DNA of 64,000 bases from Lineolata rhizophorae (lineage: Eukaryota; Ascomycota; Dothideomycetes; Lineolatales; Lineolataceae), in the NCBI GenBank assembly GCA_010093515.1, contig MU001670.1:1139907-1203906 (forward strand), written 5' to 3'. The notes below the pieces were generated by a model. It had not been told where the DNA came from. It did not search any database and saw only the letters and a list, made by a program, of their open reading frames with translations. The translations under genes were made by a program, and so were the position numbers. Shown here piece by piece: positions 10,816 to 23,776 of this stretch (the stretch's first letter is position 1; every line of letters starts with the position of its first letter).

Positions 10816-13412
10816 CTACCGCTTCCTCTTCTTGCTCTTATCAGCCCCACCATCGGCACCACCATTTCCAAGACCCTCAAACTGCGCCGCGGGCGCAGTC
10901 GCCACGGCACCCGCCTGACCGTTGCCCATCGGAACTTGCTGCTGCGGGTGCTGCCCGAATTGTTGCGCCTGCGGCTGTGGCGTCAGCCCACCAACCGCCC
11001 CCTTCTTGATCGGCACGCCCATGTGGCGACCGTACCTGCCCTTGCGGCCGTTGCCCTCGTCCTCGGAGACGCAGCCCTCGATGCCGATGCCGGCGTCGCG
11101 GCAGCGCCCGCAGGGGCGCGACCGATCGCAACCCTTCTTGCTCTTGCGGCAGCGCTGGCAGCGCGGCTTGGTCGAGAGGTCCTCTTCGCCGTCAGAGAAC
11201 TGCTGCGTCGAGGTAGCGGCCGAGGCCGGCGACAGAGGCGTATGCGCGCCGTTGCCGCCGGCCATGGCACCGCCGATGTTGGTGTGAATGGCGTGTGGCA
11301 GGCCCTGGACGCTTGCGGCCGACGTTTTGCGGCTCGCGGCAGCGGCGGGGATCGAAGCTGGCGGAGACATGGGGGCGCGATGCTGGTGTTGAGGCGCGTG
11401 CGAGTGGGAGAAGTTGTTGCGGGGGGTAGCCGACACCTTCATTGACTTGCCCGCATGGCCGTGGACCGGCTTGCCGACTGTGGTACCGGCACCGGTCCGT
11501 TGCTTCTTCGCCGGCGGGCGCGAGCCCGAAGCGTTGGCACCTACTGCATGCGACGGTTGGCGCTTCGCGTGCGCATTGCCTCCTGCACTAGCAGTAGCCT
11601 TGGTCTTCTTAGGCTTGTTCGGCGCAGCCAGCGGAGCGACATGAGCGATAGCCCGATGAGTGCTGTCCTCGTTTTCAGTTTTAAAGATGCCGTTTTGACG
11701 AGCATCGTGGTCGCTATCGTCGGCGTCCGACTCTATGGCCCTGCCGTAAGGGTAACCATGGATGGTGGTAGGGCGGTGCTGCTGCAACGCTTGTGGGTGG
11801 CCATGGTTGTCGCACAAATCAACATCCGATCCGGCAGTGCTGGCAGTGCCGGCACTGCTGGCAGCGTCGCTGGCATAGCCATCGGCACCGCCATCCTCTT
11901 CGCCCGACGATGCAGGCTCGGCCTTGCCGCTCAACGCGTCGTCGGCTGTGGACGTCGATGTTCGGCCCATCGAACTAAAGTTCGATGCTTCACCAAGGCG
12001 CATGAGTTGGATTGCAGCGTCCTCGTCGGAAATGACGCTGCCAATGGTAGGATCCGGTGTGGGCAACACACCAGTAGGACCACCATAATTCACGCGACTA
12101 CCATATCCATTGTATGAGACTGAGCCGCGGGTGCTGCGCATGCGGTTGCCAACGGGAGCACCCATCGTAGGTGCGCCCATTGTACCCGAGTGTCCATACG
12201 ACATCTCGCTATTTTGGCCATAGCTTTGAGGCGATGGCAAGGGTGGAGGATACGGGTAACCTTGGGGCTGGCCGTTACGGTTGTAGGGCGAGACGCCATT
12301 AGCGTTGCTCATGCGGCGTTGAGGGGAAACGGAGGAGGCGGAAGCGGTCATCGGAACCTGAGGCGGGACGAACAGAGGAAGCTCCTACATAGAGTCAACT
12401 GGTTAGAGCAACTAAAGACACAGCCTAGCCAAAAGTAGGGCAGAGTAAGGTTACTTACGGAGCTTTCAAATTTGGCGCGCTTGCGCCGACCGCCTTCCAC
12501 AATGTTGTCGAGGCTAATCTCAGCACTCGCAACGTGCTCGCTCTTGCCCCTACGCGAGCTAGTGACCGATCCGTTACCACCGTCGCTATCACTGAACCCA
12601 TTCGCAACATCGACGTTGTTCTCATTGCCATTACCACCATGCGTACTAGAGGTACGGCTCTTCAAGTTAGGAGGAGCATGCGAACTGCGTCCGCCACGCG
12701 GCCTAGAGTTCGCGTTGGCCGAAACGCTACGTCGGCCACGCCCGCGACTTCCAGGCGACAGGCTGCGCTTGCGCGCGGTGCGCGAGGATGGGCGGGACAC
12801 GCCAGCCTCATTGAAGGTCTGGTAACTCCCAGCGGGGGGTGGCGGCGCCATCTCGTGGACATCGTTACCTAGAGCCGAAGCATGGCTCTGACTGTCGCGT
12901 TTCGCAAGTCTCGCCTCAATGTCCTCGTTGACGACGCGGACGTAGACTGTCATGTTGTGCTCGAAATTCTCATAATGTGCGATCAATGTGGTGCCAGCGC
13001 CATCCTCAAAGACAAGCCCCCGACCCTCATACAGGCCGTAGAAGTTCTTGACAGTTGTGATGATCGAATCGGTCGTATCGTGCGGGTTGATGTTCACTCG
13101 CAGCTTCAACCGGTGCGGTTGCGGCTGTGGTTGGTTATCATCTTGCAAGAGGAGTTGAAAAGTGATGTGACGGGGAGGAGGGCGATGCGGCCCAACTCCA
13201 TTCAAGCCACGAGCCGGTTGCGACGGGCTATTGGTTGCCGGGTAGGCCACCTCTGTCGCAGAGATGAAGTTTGGAGCCGAAAAAGAGCCTGCCTGCCGAG
13301 TAGCATACTGATGGGCATTGTTGGTATCTTCGGGTTGTGCGTCACCGTTCTGCTCGTGAGGGCGGCCGTCGGCAAACGGCGTGGCTCTAGCAAGAAGGGT
13401 GGAGACCTCCAT
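10816..13412 (-). CDS. Zn2Cys6-type protein with N-terminal ubiquitin-like region
   Basis: Two exons (12459-13412, then 10816-12384) joined over a 74-nt GT-AG intron give 840 residues. The ATG at 13410-13412 is the first in frame. Residues around 85-180 (from RHITFQLLLQDD to MTVYVRVVNED) look like a ubiquitin- or PB1-like fold. A long disordered Ser/Asn/Gly-rich middle with basic patches such as KPKKTK and PAKKQRTG follows. A six-cysteine cluster lies at 727-756 (CQRCRKSKKGC, then CGRCRD and a last Cys) with spacing C-x2-C-x6-C-x5-C-x2-C-x9-C. The protein ends KSKKRKR, a probable nuclear localisation signal. Most fungal zinc-cluster factors carry the cluster near the N-terminus, so its position near the C-terminus is notable. 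It is probably a nuclear DNA-binding regulator; its targets are unknown. Confidence 0.8.
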
Positions 13413-16400
13413 TGCAAGGGTCGCCTGAGGCTTTTGAGCGAACAACGACTAACGCAAAGGCCACAATGCGAAGCACCGTTACCAACTTTGCGCTCGAAGT
13501 CGCAGTAAAACCCCTTCGTAGTAAAGGGGCGTTGGTATTGTGGACTCGACTTGGCTACGGTGCGACCGGGGTTTGCGGTACAGATATGAACCACGAAGCA
13601 GACCGAAGCCAAGTTTTATATGTTGTGTGGTGTACTAGGAGGAAGGAAAAGAAATCTCGAGGCGATGCGCTTGTCCGCGTGCGAGGTGGAGGTGGAAGGC
13701 GGCGGATAAAGTGCTGGTCGGGTTTGAAGGGCGAGGGGCGCCGAGCGAAGCGCAACAGCGCCAAAGATTGTGGGCCTGCCGTCGAAGCTGGGGCGGGTGT
13801 TAGTCACAGAAGGCTTTTGAACACAACGAAAAAAGGGCGATGAGCGGGCGCTGGCTCCCATCGAGTGCGATCGAAGCTGTGCGGGTAGCGATGCCGCCGT
13901 GTCCGCCCAGCGCCGATCGCCTTGGGACGAGGGACTGAGTGAGGCCTGCTGAGACGCCGGGGCGCAGGCCGCAGACCTCTACCAAGCAGGGCCGGACGAC
14001 GAGGGCCAGCAGCAGCAGCGCGGACTCGATCAAGACCGCAAATGTACTGCAGATGCGGTCGCGTGGAGGCGGCGAGAGAATCCCCATACCTTGGAGCGAG
14101 CAGGAAGGCTCTGCGTGGGCGCAGGAGCGGATTCCGCGAAGCGCTGAATGCAGCCGTCCCTCGTTCGCGGGACCGAGCGCTCGAGCGGCGAGCGGACCGA
14201 GCGAGCCGCAGGAGTGGAGCGGGAGAGTCTATAGAGGGAACTAGATGGCTGGGAGGGTTCGGCGGCGCAAGACGAGTGATGGGGAGTGTGGAGATGGCCC
14301 CGGACGGTGTGGGCGGAGGGTTGAGGGTGCGAGGGAGGAAGAAAGAGGAGGGCGGGCGGATGGACGTTGCGGGCAGGGAAGGCGAGGGTGGTCAGGCCAG
14401 GCGCGGGCGGAGAACGGGTTGGAGTGTTTGAGAGAAGCGAGCGCGGGCGACGGGCAAGCACACCTAGCCCAGCAGCACACACTTACGTACCGCGCCAGCA
14501 AGTAGCAGCAGCAGTAGCAGCAGACCGTACCAGGCAGCGTGAGGGCGCGCTATCTCTCCCAGAGACCGGCGGTACGGTCTGGCCGGCCCAGGTCGCCCTC
14601 CTCGAACAGCAACAACCCGTTTGCGCCAGGCCAATCAGTCTCGCGGTCCCGCGGCCTCGCGGCGCCCGCAGGTCGCGCACTCGGCAGCGCTCCGTCAAGC
14701 CCGTGGGTAGAACCAACGGGCCGATAGCAGCAAAGGCGCACTGGAGAGAGAAGGTCTGGCGCATGTGCTTTTCCCTTGCCCGTTCCCCATCTACACAAGC
14801 TCCCAGATTGCTGCAGGCGCTTCGCCGAGCCTCGCTCTCGCCCGCACCGCACCGCGCGGCCCACGCCGCCGCGGCCACCCATCTGCCAGCCGCTGGCCCT
14901 CCGTGCCGCTGTGCCTCAGGTCCGAGCCTGGCCCGCGCGCAGCAGCCAGAGATCCCATGCCATCCGCTCCTCTCCCCCGGGCGCCATCCCTGCCTCAGGA
15001 TACAAATGCGGTCGCACGCCTGCCTGCTAGAAGACAGGACGCTGCCCATGCGCCTTCGTTGCTTGCTTTCCGCGCGCCGGCCGTTCCCATGTACGGCTGG
15101 ATGGCAGCTATCCGCTGGCCCCCGCGCCAGCCCAGACCTCCAAACTTCGAATGGCGCCCTGGTCTGATGAGTGACGGCACGTCCGTACCATTCAGCCAAC
15201 CAGCGGCCACGCCTTGGCCTTCCGGGGCGCTGCGGAGGGCGCCAGCCCAGAGCCCGGCAGCGTCGTCCACGCGCCGCGCTCGCCGGACCCGAAAGGCAAC
15301 AACGCAACCGCGGCGACTCTGCTCTTCTCGTCCTGCCCGACTTGGGCGCCTTGGCGCACACCGACTTGACATGCCTCCATTCTTCTCTGGCACGTCCCGA
15401 TACGGCGGCGCCCATGCCCGCAGCCGACGGGAGCCAGAAGGGGCGCCGGTGCGCCGGTCCAATGCCGGGCCAATCCCGCCAGCCCCCGGCCCGCCCTGCT
15501 GCCAATTGAGAACCCAAGCCTGAGAAACCCGTGCCCGGTCCGGCCGCGGCGATCGCGCACGTCTCTCGACATGAGGAGGACACGGCCTTATGAGCAGAGC
15601 GAGCCCTTCGCTGTCAGGTGTGTGGGATGCCCGCGCGCTCCCACCTCTCGTCTCCCGTGCTGCGTTCCCGCTCCCGCTGCTGCTCCCGTCGGCTTATGTT
15701 GCCGTTCGTAACTGGGCGGACGTCCCGCTGCGCACATAGAGCACCAACGCATACGTGCCAGCATGTCGGCCTGTGCCCCATTTTCAGAACACCCCCGCAA
15801 CCCCCCGGGCCAATGAGGCTGTGTCGAGCCGCACGGGCTCTCAACTCCCTCACCCAGCAGCCAGAACGCCGTTGGCGACGCTCGGCGACCGTAGGCGGAG
15901 AGCCAGGTCTGCCCTACCCTGCATGCTCGACCTTGGCTCGCGAAAAGCGCCGTTAGTAAGTTGCGTGAGCTGGCTCTTCTCAAACCCTACTTCTCCCGCC
16001 GCACGCTACTGCTGTCGTTGCTGCTGCTGCCGCCCCAGCCGGCGGGGCCAGCCAGGCCGGGCCCCTCCCCATCCCCTCGTGCTGTCATGTAGTATCCCAG
16101 CATCGGCCCGCTCCTGCGCATTCGCCTCGACCCTTTCCTTGCCTGAGTCGCTCCGCTTTGGGCCTGAGTACCGTGCCGGTCATGCAGCCGAGCCGATGCA
16201 CCACGCCGACAGGCACCGTATCTTGCACTCGCGCCGGGGCCCAGGGCTCGTTGCGCGTGCGCACACCGTGTGGCATTTATCTAGAGCAGGCCGGCAGAGT
16301 TCTTTAAGGGCTTGACCGAAACGTACGTCGCCGCTTGCGTAGAATGATACGGCGGCCAGCCATGTGATGAGCTGCGACTTCTCCGCTGTTCCACCCTTAG

Positions 16401-18774
16401 CTGATCCAGCCGTGACAAACCCACCCCCTCCTCATTTTGTACCCCAATTCGCCTTCTACCACCGCTTCCCACCGCCATTTTGCGCGGCGCATTAGTTCAG
16501 GCAACGTGGAGCAGAGGACCCGGCCTAGGCGACTCCGTCTGCGCCATTCGCGACAGCAAAACCGACCCTTTCTGCCCCGATTTCCGCGGGCGCGCATCCC
16601 GTTGCCAAGCCGCAACGTCCAGGGTGGCCCAAGGTAAGGCGTCATCCGCGGGCTACGGAGGTCCCCTTCCGCCCGCTGTCTGACGCACCCCGTTTGCCTG
16701 CCCACCGTTGCGCTCTCACGTCTCCAGGATCTCAAGGAGGCTAAAATTCCGCTGCTTATTCATGTCCACATGTTTGTGGTGGGAAAAGTAGGGGACCACA
16801 CGGGGAACCGGATCACTGGACTAAAGAGATACGAAAATCCGATCTGCAGTAGCAGCCTAGGCTCGCCAACGCACGTCGGGTGTGCGGTTTTCCTGCGCGC
16901 GTGCGCGCACATGCTTTTTGGATGGGGGAACGACATGCGTTATCAAGGTGCAATCTGCAAGCATGCATAGCGGCGGACAAATCCGCTGCGCCCCCGCCGG
17001 TGGCCTACGCAAGAGATGGAAAACTGAGCGGCGGAAGCCCCGGTGCCGGGGAGAGAAGGGGGCGCAGAGTCTTTCAAGGCCCTTTGTGGATGATTGGGGG
17101 CGGCGGTGGTGACCTAGACCGCTCGCGCTGTGGGGACTGGGGACCAACTTTATGCGCCGAAAACAGCAACGCAAAAACAACGGCTAGAAACGGAAGCGTA
17201 CAGCGGGAATCCTAACTGGTTAGCCAAAGCCGAAGGAGGCAATATGTTCAAAACATTTGTGCTGCATGCCCCGGCCGATAGGGAAGAGGCGGCTTTTCTA
17301 CCGGCAGCGTCTGGGCCGGTTGCCAGATGCGCAAAGCGATCATTCAGCGTTGCAGACAGAACAAAGAAGAAAATCATCGAGCTCTGTGCGCATCCATCGC
17401 ATAAAGCGTTCTCAAGGGTCAGAACTTGCGATTTTCGTGGGGAGAGCCCGCGAGTTGAAGCCGTGGCTCGTCGGAAGATCGGACGAGCCGGCGCCCGCTT
17501 TTCAGTTTGAGGGGTTTGGAATTGAGCCTGCGCTTCGCCGTTGATAGGCTGACGCGGAGCGCCAGCAAAAATGCTCGCCCACGACCAGCTGCACAAGCCA
17601 TCAACAAAAACAGGGCCATCTCCCCGTGCGTCCAATGCGATCGAGCTTGACGGCTGGGGGCGCAGCTCCGGGACAACGGTGTGTCAGCGCATGCGGTGCG
17701 GCGCTGCGAGACGCCCGAGTGCGGTGTTGATTGCGGAGGTCCCGGGTCGGGACTTGAAGTGAGGTACCGCATCACGTGCGCGCGCGACGAGTCGCGTGAA
17801 GGACTAGACGAGACGGGCGCGACGACGCGTCGGAGACCCAGGTTGTCGCAGAAGCCCACGACAACGTCGCAAGAGAAAGAAAAAAAATTATGCGAGCATT
17901 AAGACGTGCTTGCAAGGTTGTAGGATTAGTTTTACCAAATTATTTATCGCTTGTGTGGCTACATTGTCGAAAATGTGATTCTGACGGTGGCGTGCAGCCC
18001 GCGACTGTTTACACGAGCGAAGCGGGGTGTGCGCATGCAACCGGGCTTGGCCGGCCGGGAGCCCCGGCTGCACCCGCCAGGGCATGCGCGAGCGCCACGG
18101 CGGTCGGTATCGATAACGCGCGCGCGCCACATGGGGCGTTGGGTTGCCGGAGCAAGCGTTTGTCCGGCGGTCCGGCCCCTGCATTGGCGCCGCGCGCCAG
18201 CTCGAGACGAGCCAAACCTAAAGCGGGAAGGCGCATTCGTAGCAGCTCGTTTGTTTGTTGACGGCCGGGTCGAAAGCAGCCGCGACCCCCCCGGTCGCGA
18301 CAGACCTTAACTGGGAAACGAGCTTGCACGCCTGCCTGCTGCGTCGCCGGAGCAAAAAAGGGCTCGCGCTGAAAGCGTCCACAAATACAATTTCAGCAAC
18401 AACAACCATCTCTTTTCTTCCTCCCCCACCCCCATCAACCTTCATCAACCCGTTCCCGCCCTCCGCTTCGGCTTCTGCATCGTTTTGCAGCACTCTCTTA
18501 GAGGAACACTTCTTATCGAGGGTGTGCGTGAGACTTTGCTGCCGCTGCTTCTGCTGCGCGTCGCCCGCGCCGTCTGCTGGCTCCAATCTGCGTGCTTTCG
18601 TCAAGGACTCGCATCGGTTGTTGTCGGTCGACAGCGCGTCCACCGCACCTGTCGTCTGCTCTTGAGCCCTTTGCGAGCAGGCGCGTTGCAACAACGAACG
18701 CATCGGCATCAACATCAACCTTGCACCCGCTCTCCCTCGCACCCGCTCCCCTCAACACCATAATTGCCGTTACC
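13413..18774. other. 5.4-kb GC-rich gene-free divergent region
   Basis: This segment separates the start codons of the Zn2Cys6 gene (-) and the B-type cyclin (+). It is strongly GC-rich, so long frames are open on both strands, but none has domain-like sequence, a coherent intron structure or consistent coding composition. CAG/AGC triplet runs occur near 14504-14523. The rightmost 400 bases are C/T-rich with CATCAACATCAACC-type repeats and should be the cyclin leader. Long 5' UTRs, extended promoters or noncoding RNA genes are all possible. Confidence 0.55.
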
Positions 18775-21240
18775 ATGGATGCCAAGGTAAGTTATCCCCA
18801 GACATCCGTCGGCCCTGTCACCCTTCTCTCTCTCTTCTTCATACACACTCATTGGCGCCCAATGACCGGGTGTTGGCCACCAGCCTCATCATTTCTTCGC
18901 ACACTGCATACTTCACCCTCTTCGACGTAAATCTGCATCGCGTCATTGGCCAGTCATTCGTTACCCACTGCACATGTCTTTTCGTTCCTTGACCGTTCAT
19001 CTTACAACTCATTCTGACACGCTATCTTCCGCAGCCCCAGCGTCCCTTGCGCTCTTTGCGCCCTCAGCGTGACGAGAACATGCCTCCCACATCCATTGCG
19101 CCCGGCAAGACCCTCCACCAGCGCAACAAGTCTACCCCTGCCCTATCCTCAGCCTCCAATAGCAATGGCGGCGTCAAGCTCTCTGGAGCCAACGACGCCG
19201 CTGCCGCTCAGCCCAAGCGTGCCGCTTTTCAGGATCGTAGCAACGTCTGCAACATAAATAAACCGACAAAGCTTGCTGCAAAGGATGATCTGGTTATCTC
19301 TGGCAAGGGCGTTCAAGTCGAGGTCTTGGAGAAGCCTGTTGTTCCTGCTCAGGAGATGGCAAAGCCCGCTGTTCGCCCTACTCAGCGCCCGACCTCGACC
19401 ATGGCTACGAAGGGGCCTCTCAACGCTTCCACGGCTACGAGTAACAACGTGGCCCCAACAACTTCGACGACGGGTTTCCAGAAGCCTACCTCGAGTGACA
19501 AGGTTGGCCCGCTAGAGCGCATCGCGCAGAACGCGGCGGCGCGGAAGCACATCACGAAGAAGGCGACAACTGTGTTCCGTGACACATCTGCTTCCAAGAC
19601 CGAAGAACTGGAATGTGCCAAAGCCGAGGATCCGCACCGGGATAGTGTTCACAATTCCGCGGCGACGACTGTTGGTTCGCAGCAGCCGGTGCAACATGGC
19701 GATATTACAGAGTCGCGTGCCAAGGCCTCTGAGCTGGAGGTTGTTGTGGCCTCAAACGCTGCTGGCGTCACAGGACCCTCCCAGGTACCAGCCATGTCTT
19801 CGGTTACCGATAATGCGTCGTTGGAGAACTTGCAGGACAACATCGCGGCTACGCTGAGTCAGATCCACGCAGTCGAAAAAGGCGAGCAGCAGAGGAAGTA
19901 TCCCGAAGTCCCTATTCCCGGTGTCGTCTCCGCCTCCGAGCCGTATCGGCCGGTCGAAATAGTTGAGCCGCCTCTGCTGCCAGCTAGCGATCACAGTTAC
20001 CTTATCACGTTAGAACGTCAAGCTCGTGCCTTAGAGAAGGAGCGCAATGATGAATTGGCACGCCAGCAGGCGAGCATCGCGCCCATTCCGGAAATCGAAG
20101 AGTATTGGGACGAAGAAGAAGATGAAGAGTACTACGACGCGGATGGATACACGACTGCGCGCTCTCTACGTTCTCGTGGTGACAACACCACCGGCGGTGT
20201 CACTGTCGTGCTACTGCCTCGGGTCACCAAGAAAGTCGAGAATGAGTTAGCCGCCGCCAAGTTGTTTGTCGAGAACACGAGGAGCCCGGACGATATCGAA
20301 GACGAGGCTTGGGACACGTCTATGGTGGCAGAGTACGGTGAGGAGATTTTTGAGTACATGAAGAGGCTCGAGGTAAGTATTTGACATCTATGTGAGATTA
20401 GCATCATCAACCTTAGACACCACTAACTTTTTCCTCCCACAGGATAAAATGAAACCCAATCCGTACTATATGGATAACCAGAACGAGATCCAATGGTCTA
20501 TGCGCTCTGTCCTTATGGATTGGCTTGTCCAGGTCCACGGCCGCTTCGGTTTGCTCCCTGAGACCCTCTTCCTTAGTGTCAACTACGTCGATCGCTTCCT
20601 TTCCTGCAAAGTTGTCTCCCTTGCCAAATTGCAGCTCGTCGGTGCGACCGCCATCTTTGTTGCGGCCAAGTACGAGGAGATCAACTGCCCTTCGGTCCAA
20701 GAGATCGCATACATGGTCGACCATAGTTACACGACTGAGGAGATCCTCAAGGCTGAACGCTTCATGCTCAGCATGCTCCAATTCGAGCTTGGCTGGCCTG
20801 GCCCGATGAGCTTTCTTCGTCGCATCAGCAAGGCGGACGACTACGATCTCGACACTCGCACCCTTGCGAAGTACTTCCTCGAGGTCACCGTCATGGACGA
20901 GCGCTTCGTCGCCTGCACTCCGTCCTTCACCGCCGCGGGCGCGCACTGCCTCGCGCGTCTCATGTTGCGCAAGGGCGATTGGTCCCCCGCCCACGTGTAC
21001 TACTCTCAGTACACGTACGGACAGCTGCGCCAGCTCCTAGCAGTCATCCTCGAGTGTTGCGAGAACCCGCAGAAACACCACGCCGCCGTGTATGACAAAT
21101 ACGTCGACAAGCGCTACAAGCGCGCGTCCGAGTTTGTGCAGGTCGAGATGGAGAAAGGTTTCGCGCTGCCGTCTTTTGGGCGCGACAGCTCCGTCGGCTT
21201 GACGCACCCGTATGGCGGTGCGCTTGCTCGTCGCAAGTAA
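18775..21240 (+). CDS. G2/mitotic B-type cyclin (NimE/Cdc13/Clb family)
   Basis: Three exons (18775-18786, 19035-20372, 20443-21240) encode 715 residues. The first exon holds only four codons (MDAK) before a 248-nt intron; the frame is kept across both introns. The N-terminal half is disordered. A destruction-box-like motif RAAFQDRSN (66-74) fits R-x-x-L-x4-N except for Phe at the Leu position. Exon 3 carries both cyclin boxes, starting near WSMRSVLMDWLVQVHGR, with SLAKLQLVGATAIFVAAKYE and the LGWPGPMSFLRRISKADDYD segment characteristic of fungal mitotic cyclins. The product activates Cdk1 for entry into mitosis and is degraded through APC/C. The long upstream region may support cell-cycle regulation, but no specific site was identified. 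Confidence 0.93.
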
Positions 21241-23776
21241 AACCCTTTCCTCCGGCTTTGCTGTACGACGACGATTGGGACATGTAATTGGTTACCGTCG
21301 TCGACTCATCTGGCTCGTTTGCTCGGGCCTTGTAGCCGTCAAAACAACTCTTTGGTATCGGTGGATACCGCAACTCCATCGTAATACTGCGGATCCTCGA
21401 CTTGCCTTCCGACTCAGGGTAATTTTATCCCCCTTGTCTTGTGTTTTCCCCTTCGATGATATTCTGGTTTGGCCCGGTTTTGCTTGTTTTGGGGTAATCC
21501 GGCGTCTTATGTGGCGGCGTACACCATTGTGTAGCATTTCTCCTTTTTGTGTTTCATTATGTTTTTGTCCGATATTGTAGAACGGTTATTACTTACGGGA
21601 GAGCTATACAGGATGGCTTTCATACCACTGTGGTTGTGGGAATTTTGCGTTTGGTCCGCTCTTGAGGACGGATTGGTGGACTTGAAGGTGTCAAAAACTT
21701 CTAAGAAGCAAGTGGCTCAGGTGAAGGAGAGTAATTGGTTGGGTTGTTCTGGTGGTTGGGTCGATGGAAAGCGGTGGGAGAAGCTGAAAGGAGCACAATC
21801 AACAGACGGTTCGGGACGAGTGCTCACAGTCTGCTACCCTGTTTCCCATTGTCATTGTTTCTCTCTTTCCTTTATTGCAAGTTCTGCTTTTTGCATGGCA
21901 CTGCATGGTGGTAATTACGTTCAGCTGCGCTTAGCAGTCTGAAATCCAAACATTAGGATGGGTTTTGTTGGTGGTCCTCACCGGCACATAAGCTCAATCC
22001 CGCAATCATTCTTATGACTCGACGATGTCATGAATTCTTGTAGATACTTTCTTCCCCCAGCCACTTTCTTAGCTTCTCATTGTCATCCTTCTGCGATTCT
22101 CTATTCTGCGGACTTCCTTACTCTACATCAGTATTCAACTTGTGCGTCCCATTTCTATGTCCCCATTCATGTTGCTCTCACAATCACAAGCATCATGTAA
22201 TTACTCTTTGGGGATGTTGAAATGCGTGCTGCCTTTTCATATGTCGTCAGGCCGTCAGGTGGTCTTCTCGGTCTGCGCCTCCTTTTTTTTCTGTTTGTTT
22301 TCTTTGTTTTTCTAGGGTTTCATTGTCAACGGCGGCTGGATAGGGTTCGGTGAGAGGTGCAAAGTGGGACCCGAGATCCGTAGTTTTTCTTGCCGCCGTA
22401 GAGAGCAACTATTGCTTTCCTCTGTTCATGGTTGTTAGCATTTAATGCTGCGCAATGCGTTCGTTGCTGTGAGATGATTACCTGAAGGTTATGTATCTGC
22501 AACATGTCCAGGGAACATATCTGGATTGTTCTCTTCTAAAAAGCGTAAGATTCTAGCAGCATGGTTAAGGGCAATTCGAGCGAACGCAGGGCGGAGAAAA
22601 GCATACAAACGCTATCCACCTTCGGCCCAGAATATCAGTCGGGGAAAGCATTCTCTGTCAGTTGGAGCCGTGCTTTTCCAGATCCAGATAATGGCCTCGA
22701 GAGAAATAATATTAAAATGGCAGGTGGAGCTTTTTCTGCAGTCTAAGTGCACGCGCACTACGTGGAGAGCGTTTCCAAAGTGTCCGGATGAGCACCCATT
22801 ATCCCGTTTGTAGAGCAGCACAGAATACATAATCAAGTCCAACACCGCCTCCCGCAGTACACGCCGAGCGAATCAACTGTTCGACTGATCGCTCTCAGTT
22901 CGACTATAATTGCGTTTCACAGTGGAGATCGGCATGGGAGGCGCTTGCCGGGCGGGACAAGTCAGGCCCCCCAAAATTCCTACGTAAGCACGCACGCGGG
23001 TTGGGATTCGCTGCCGATTGCGCGCGTCTGGCGGATGAGGCATCAAATTGCGCCTTCGGGTTTAGCGGGCGGTTGACTGAGCGGGAGCACCGAGCGGCCG
23101 GCTAACCTTTAACGTTCGACGGAGCACAGCCCGCGCGCGATCTTGCGAAATGACTTCTTGCGTCGGGCCATCTTTGATCGTCAACATAGGGATCTTACGC
23201 CCGCGTGCGGTCCGCTGCTGCACACTCCCACTTGTAGACATGAGATCCAGGTCTGCATTTGCCTTGGAGAGCCGGCGCTGCCGTCCCTCGTGGCGCGTTA
23301 AAGCTTGGCCATCGATGCTGGCCTCCGCGCGTGCCAACCCAACATCACGGCTAGCCGGCACTTCTTTCCCTGCCAAACCGCTAAATCGTATGTGATCAAT
23401 GGCCCGGGCGTAAAGATAGTTCGTAGAGGTGTGCTACGGCCTCCCACGAGCCAGGCACGTTACCCCTGGAGAATTACTACACCGCGAGGGCGCCAGGTTA
23501 AAATAAGGGGGCTGAAATGTTGGACCGGGATTACAGCATCGCAAGACGTACAGAGGCGATGCTCGGTTTTTGTCATTGGCTGTACAACACTGCTCTCCGC
23601 AAAATGGAATCTTTTACTGAACAGATACCTTCTGAACTCTATAAGAGTGCAGCTCGTTCCTCGTGGGCATTTGCTCCCCATCTTCACTCACTTCGTTCTC
23701 CCCATAAGAAGTTACTTTTGAAGACTCCATTTGCAGCCTTTTCTTTTTTTTTCCTCTTTTTCCCTCTTTCCTCATC
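21241..23776. other. spacer between cyclin and MFS genes
   Basis: 2.5 kb. The first several hundred bases, T-rich, should be the cyclin 3' UTR. No domain-bearing frame was recognised. Short frames at 21.5-21.9 and 22.5-22.8 kb lack plausible starts or composition. Immediately before the MFS start codon (about 23740-23770) there is a dense C/T tract, typical of fungal transcription start regions. Confidence 0.5.

Noticed and set aside
14483-15583. Long open frame (366 codons) on the - strand, with overlapping + strand frames of about 250 codons
   Set aside because: The stretch is very GC-rich, so several frames are open at once. The translations are low-information Arg/Ala/Pro/Gly mixtures without domains or splice context.
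23062-23376. 104-codon - strand frame
   Set aside because: There is no ATG near its beginning, no domain, and no supporting splice structure.
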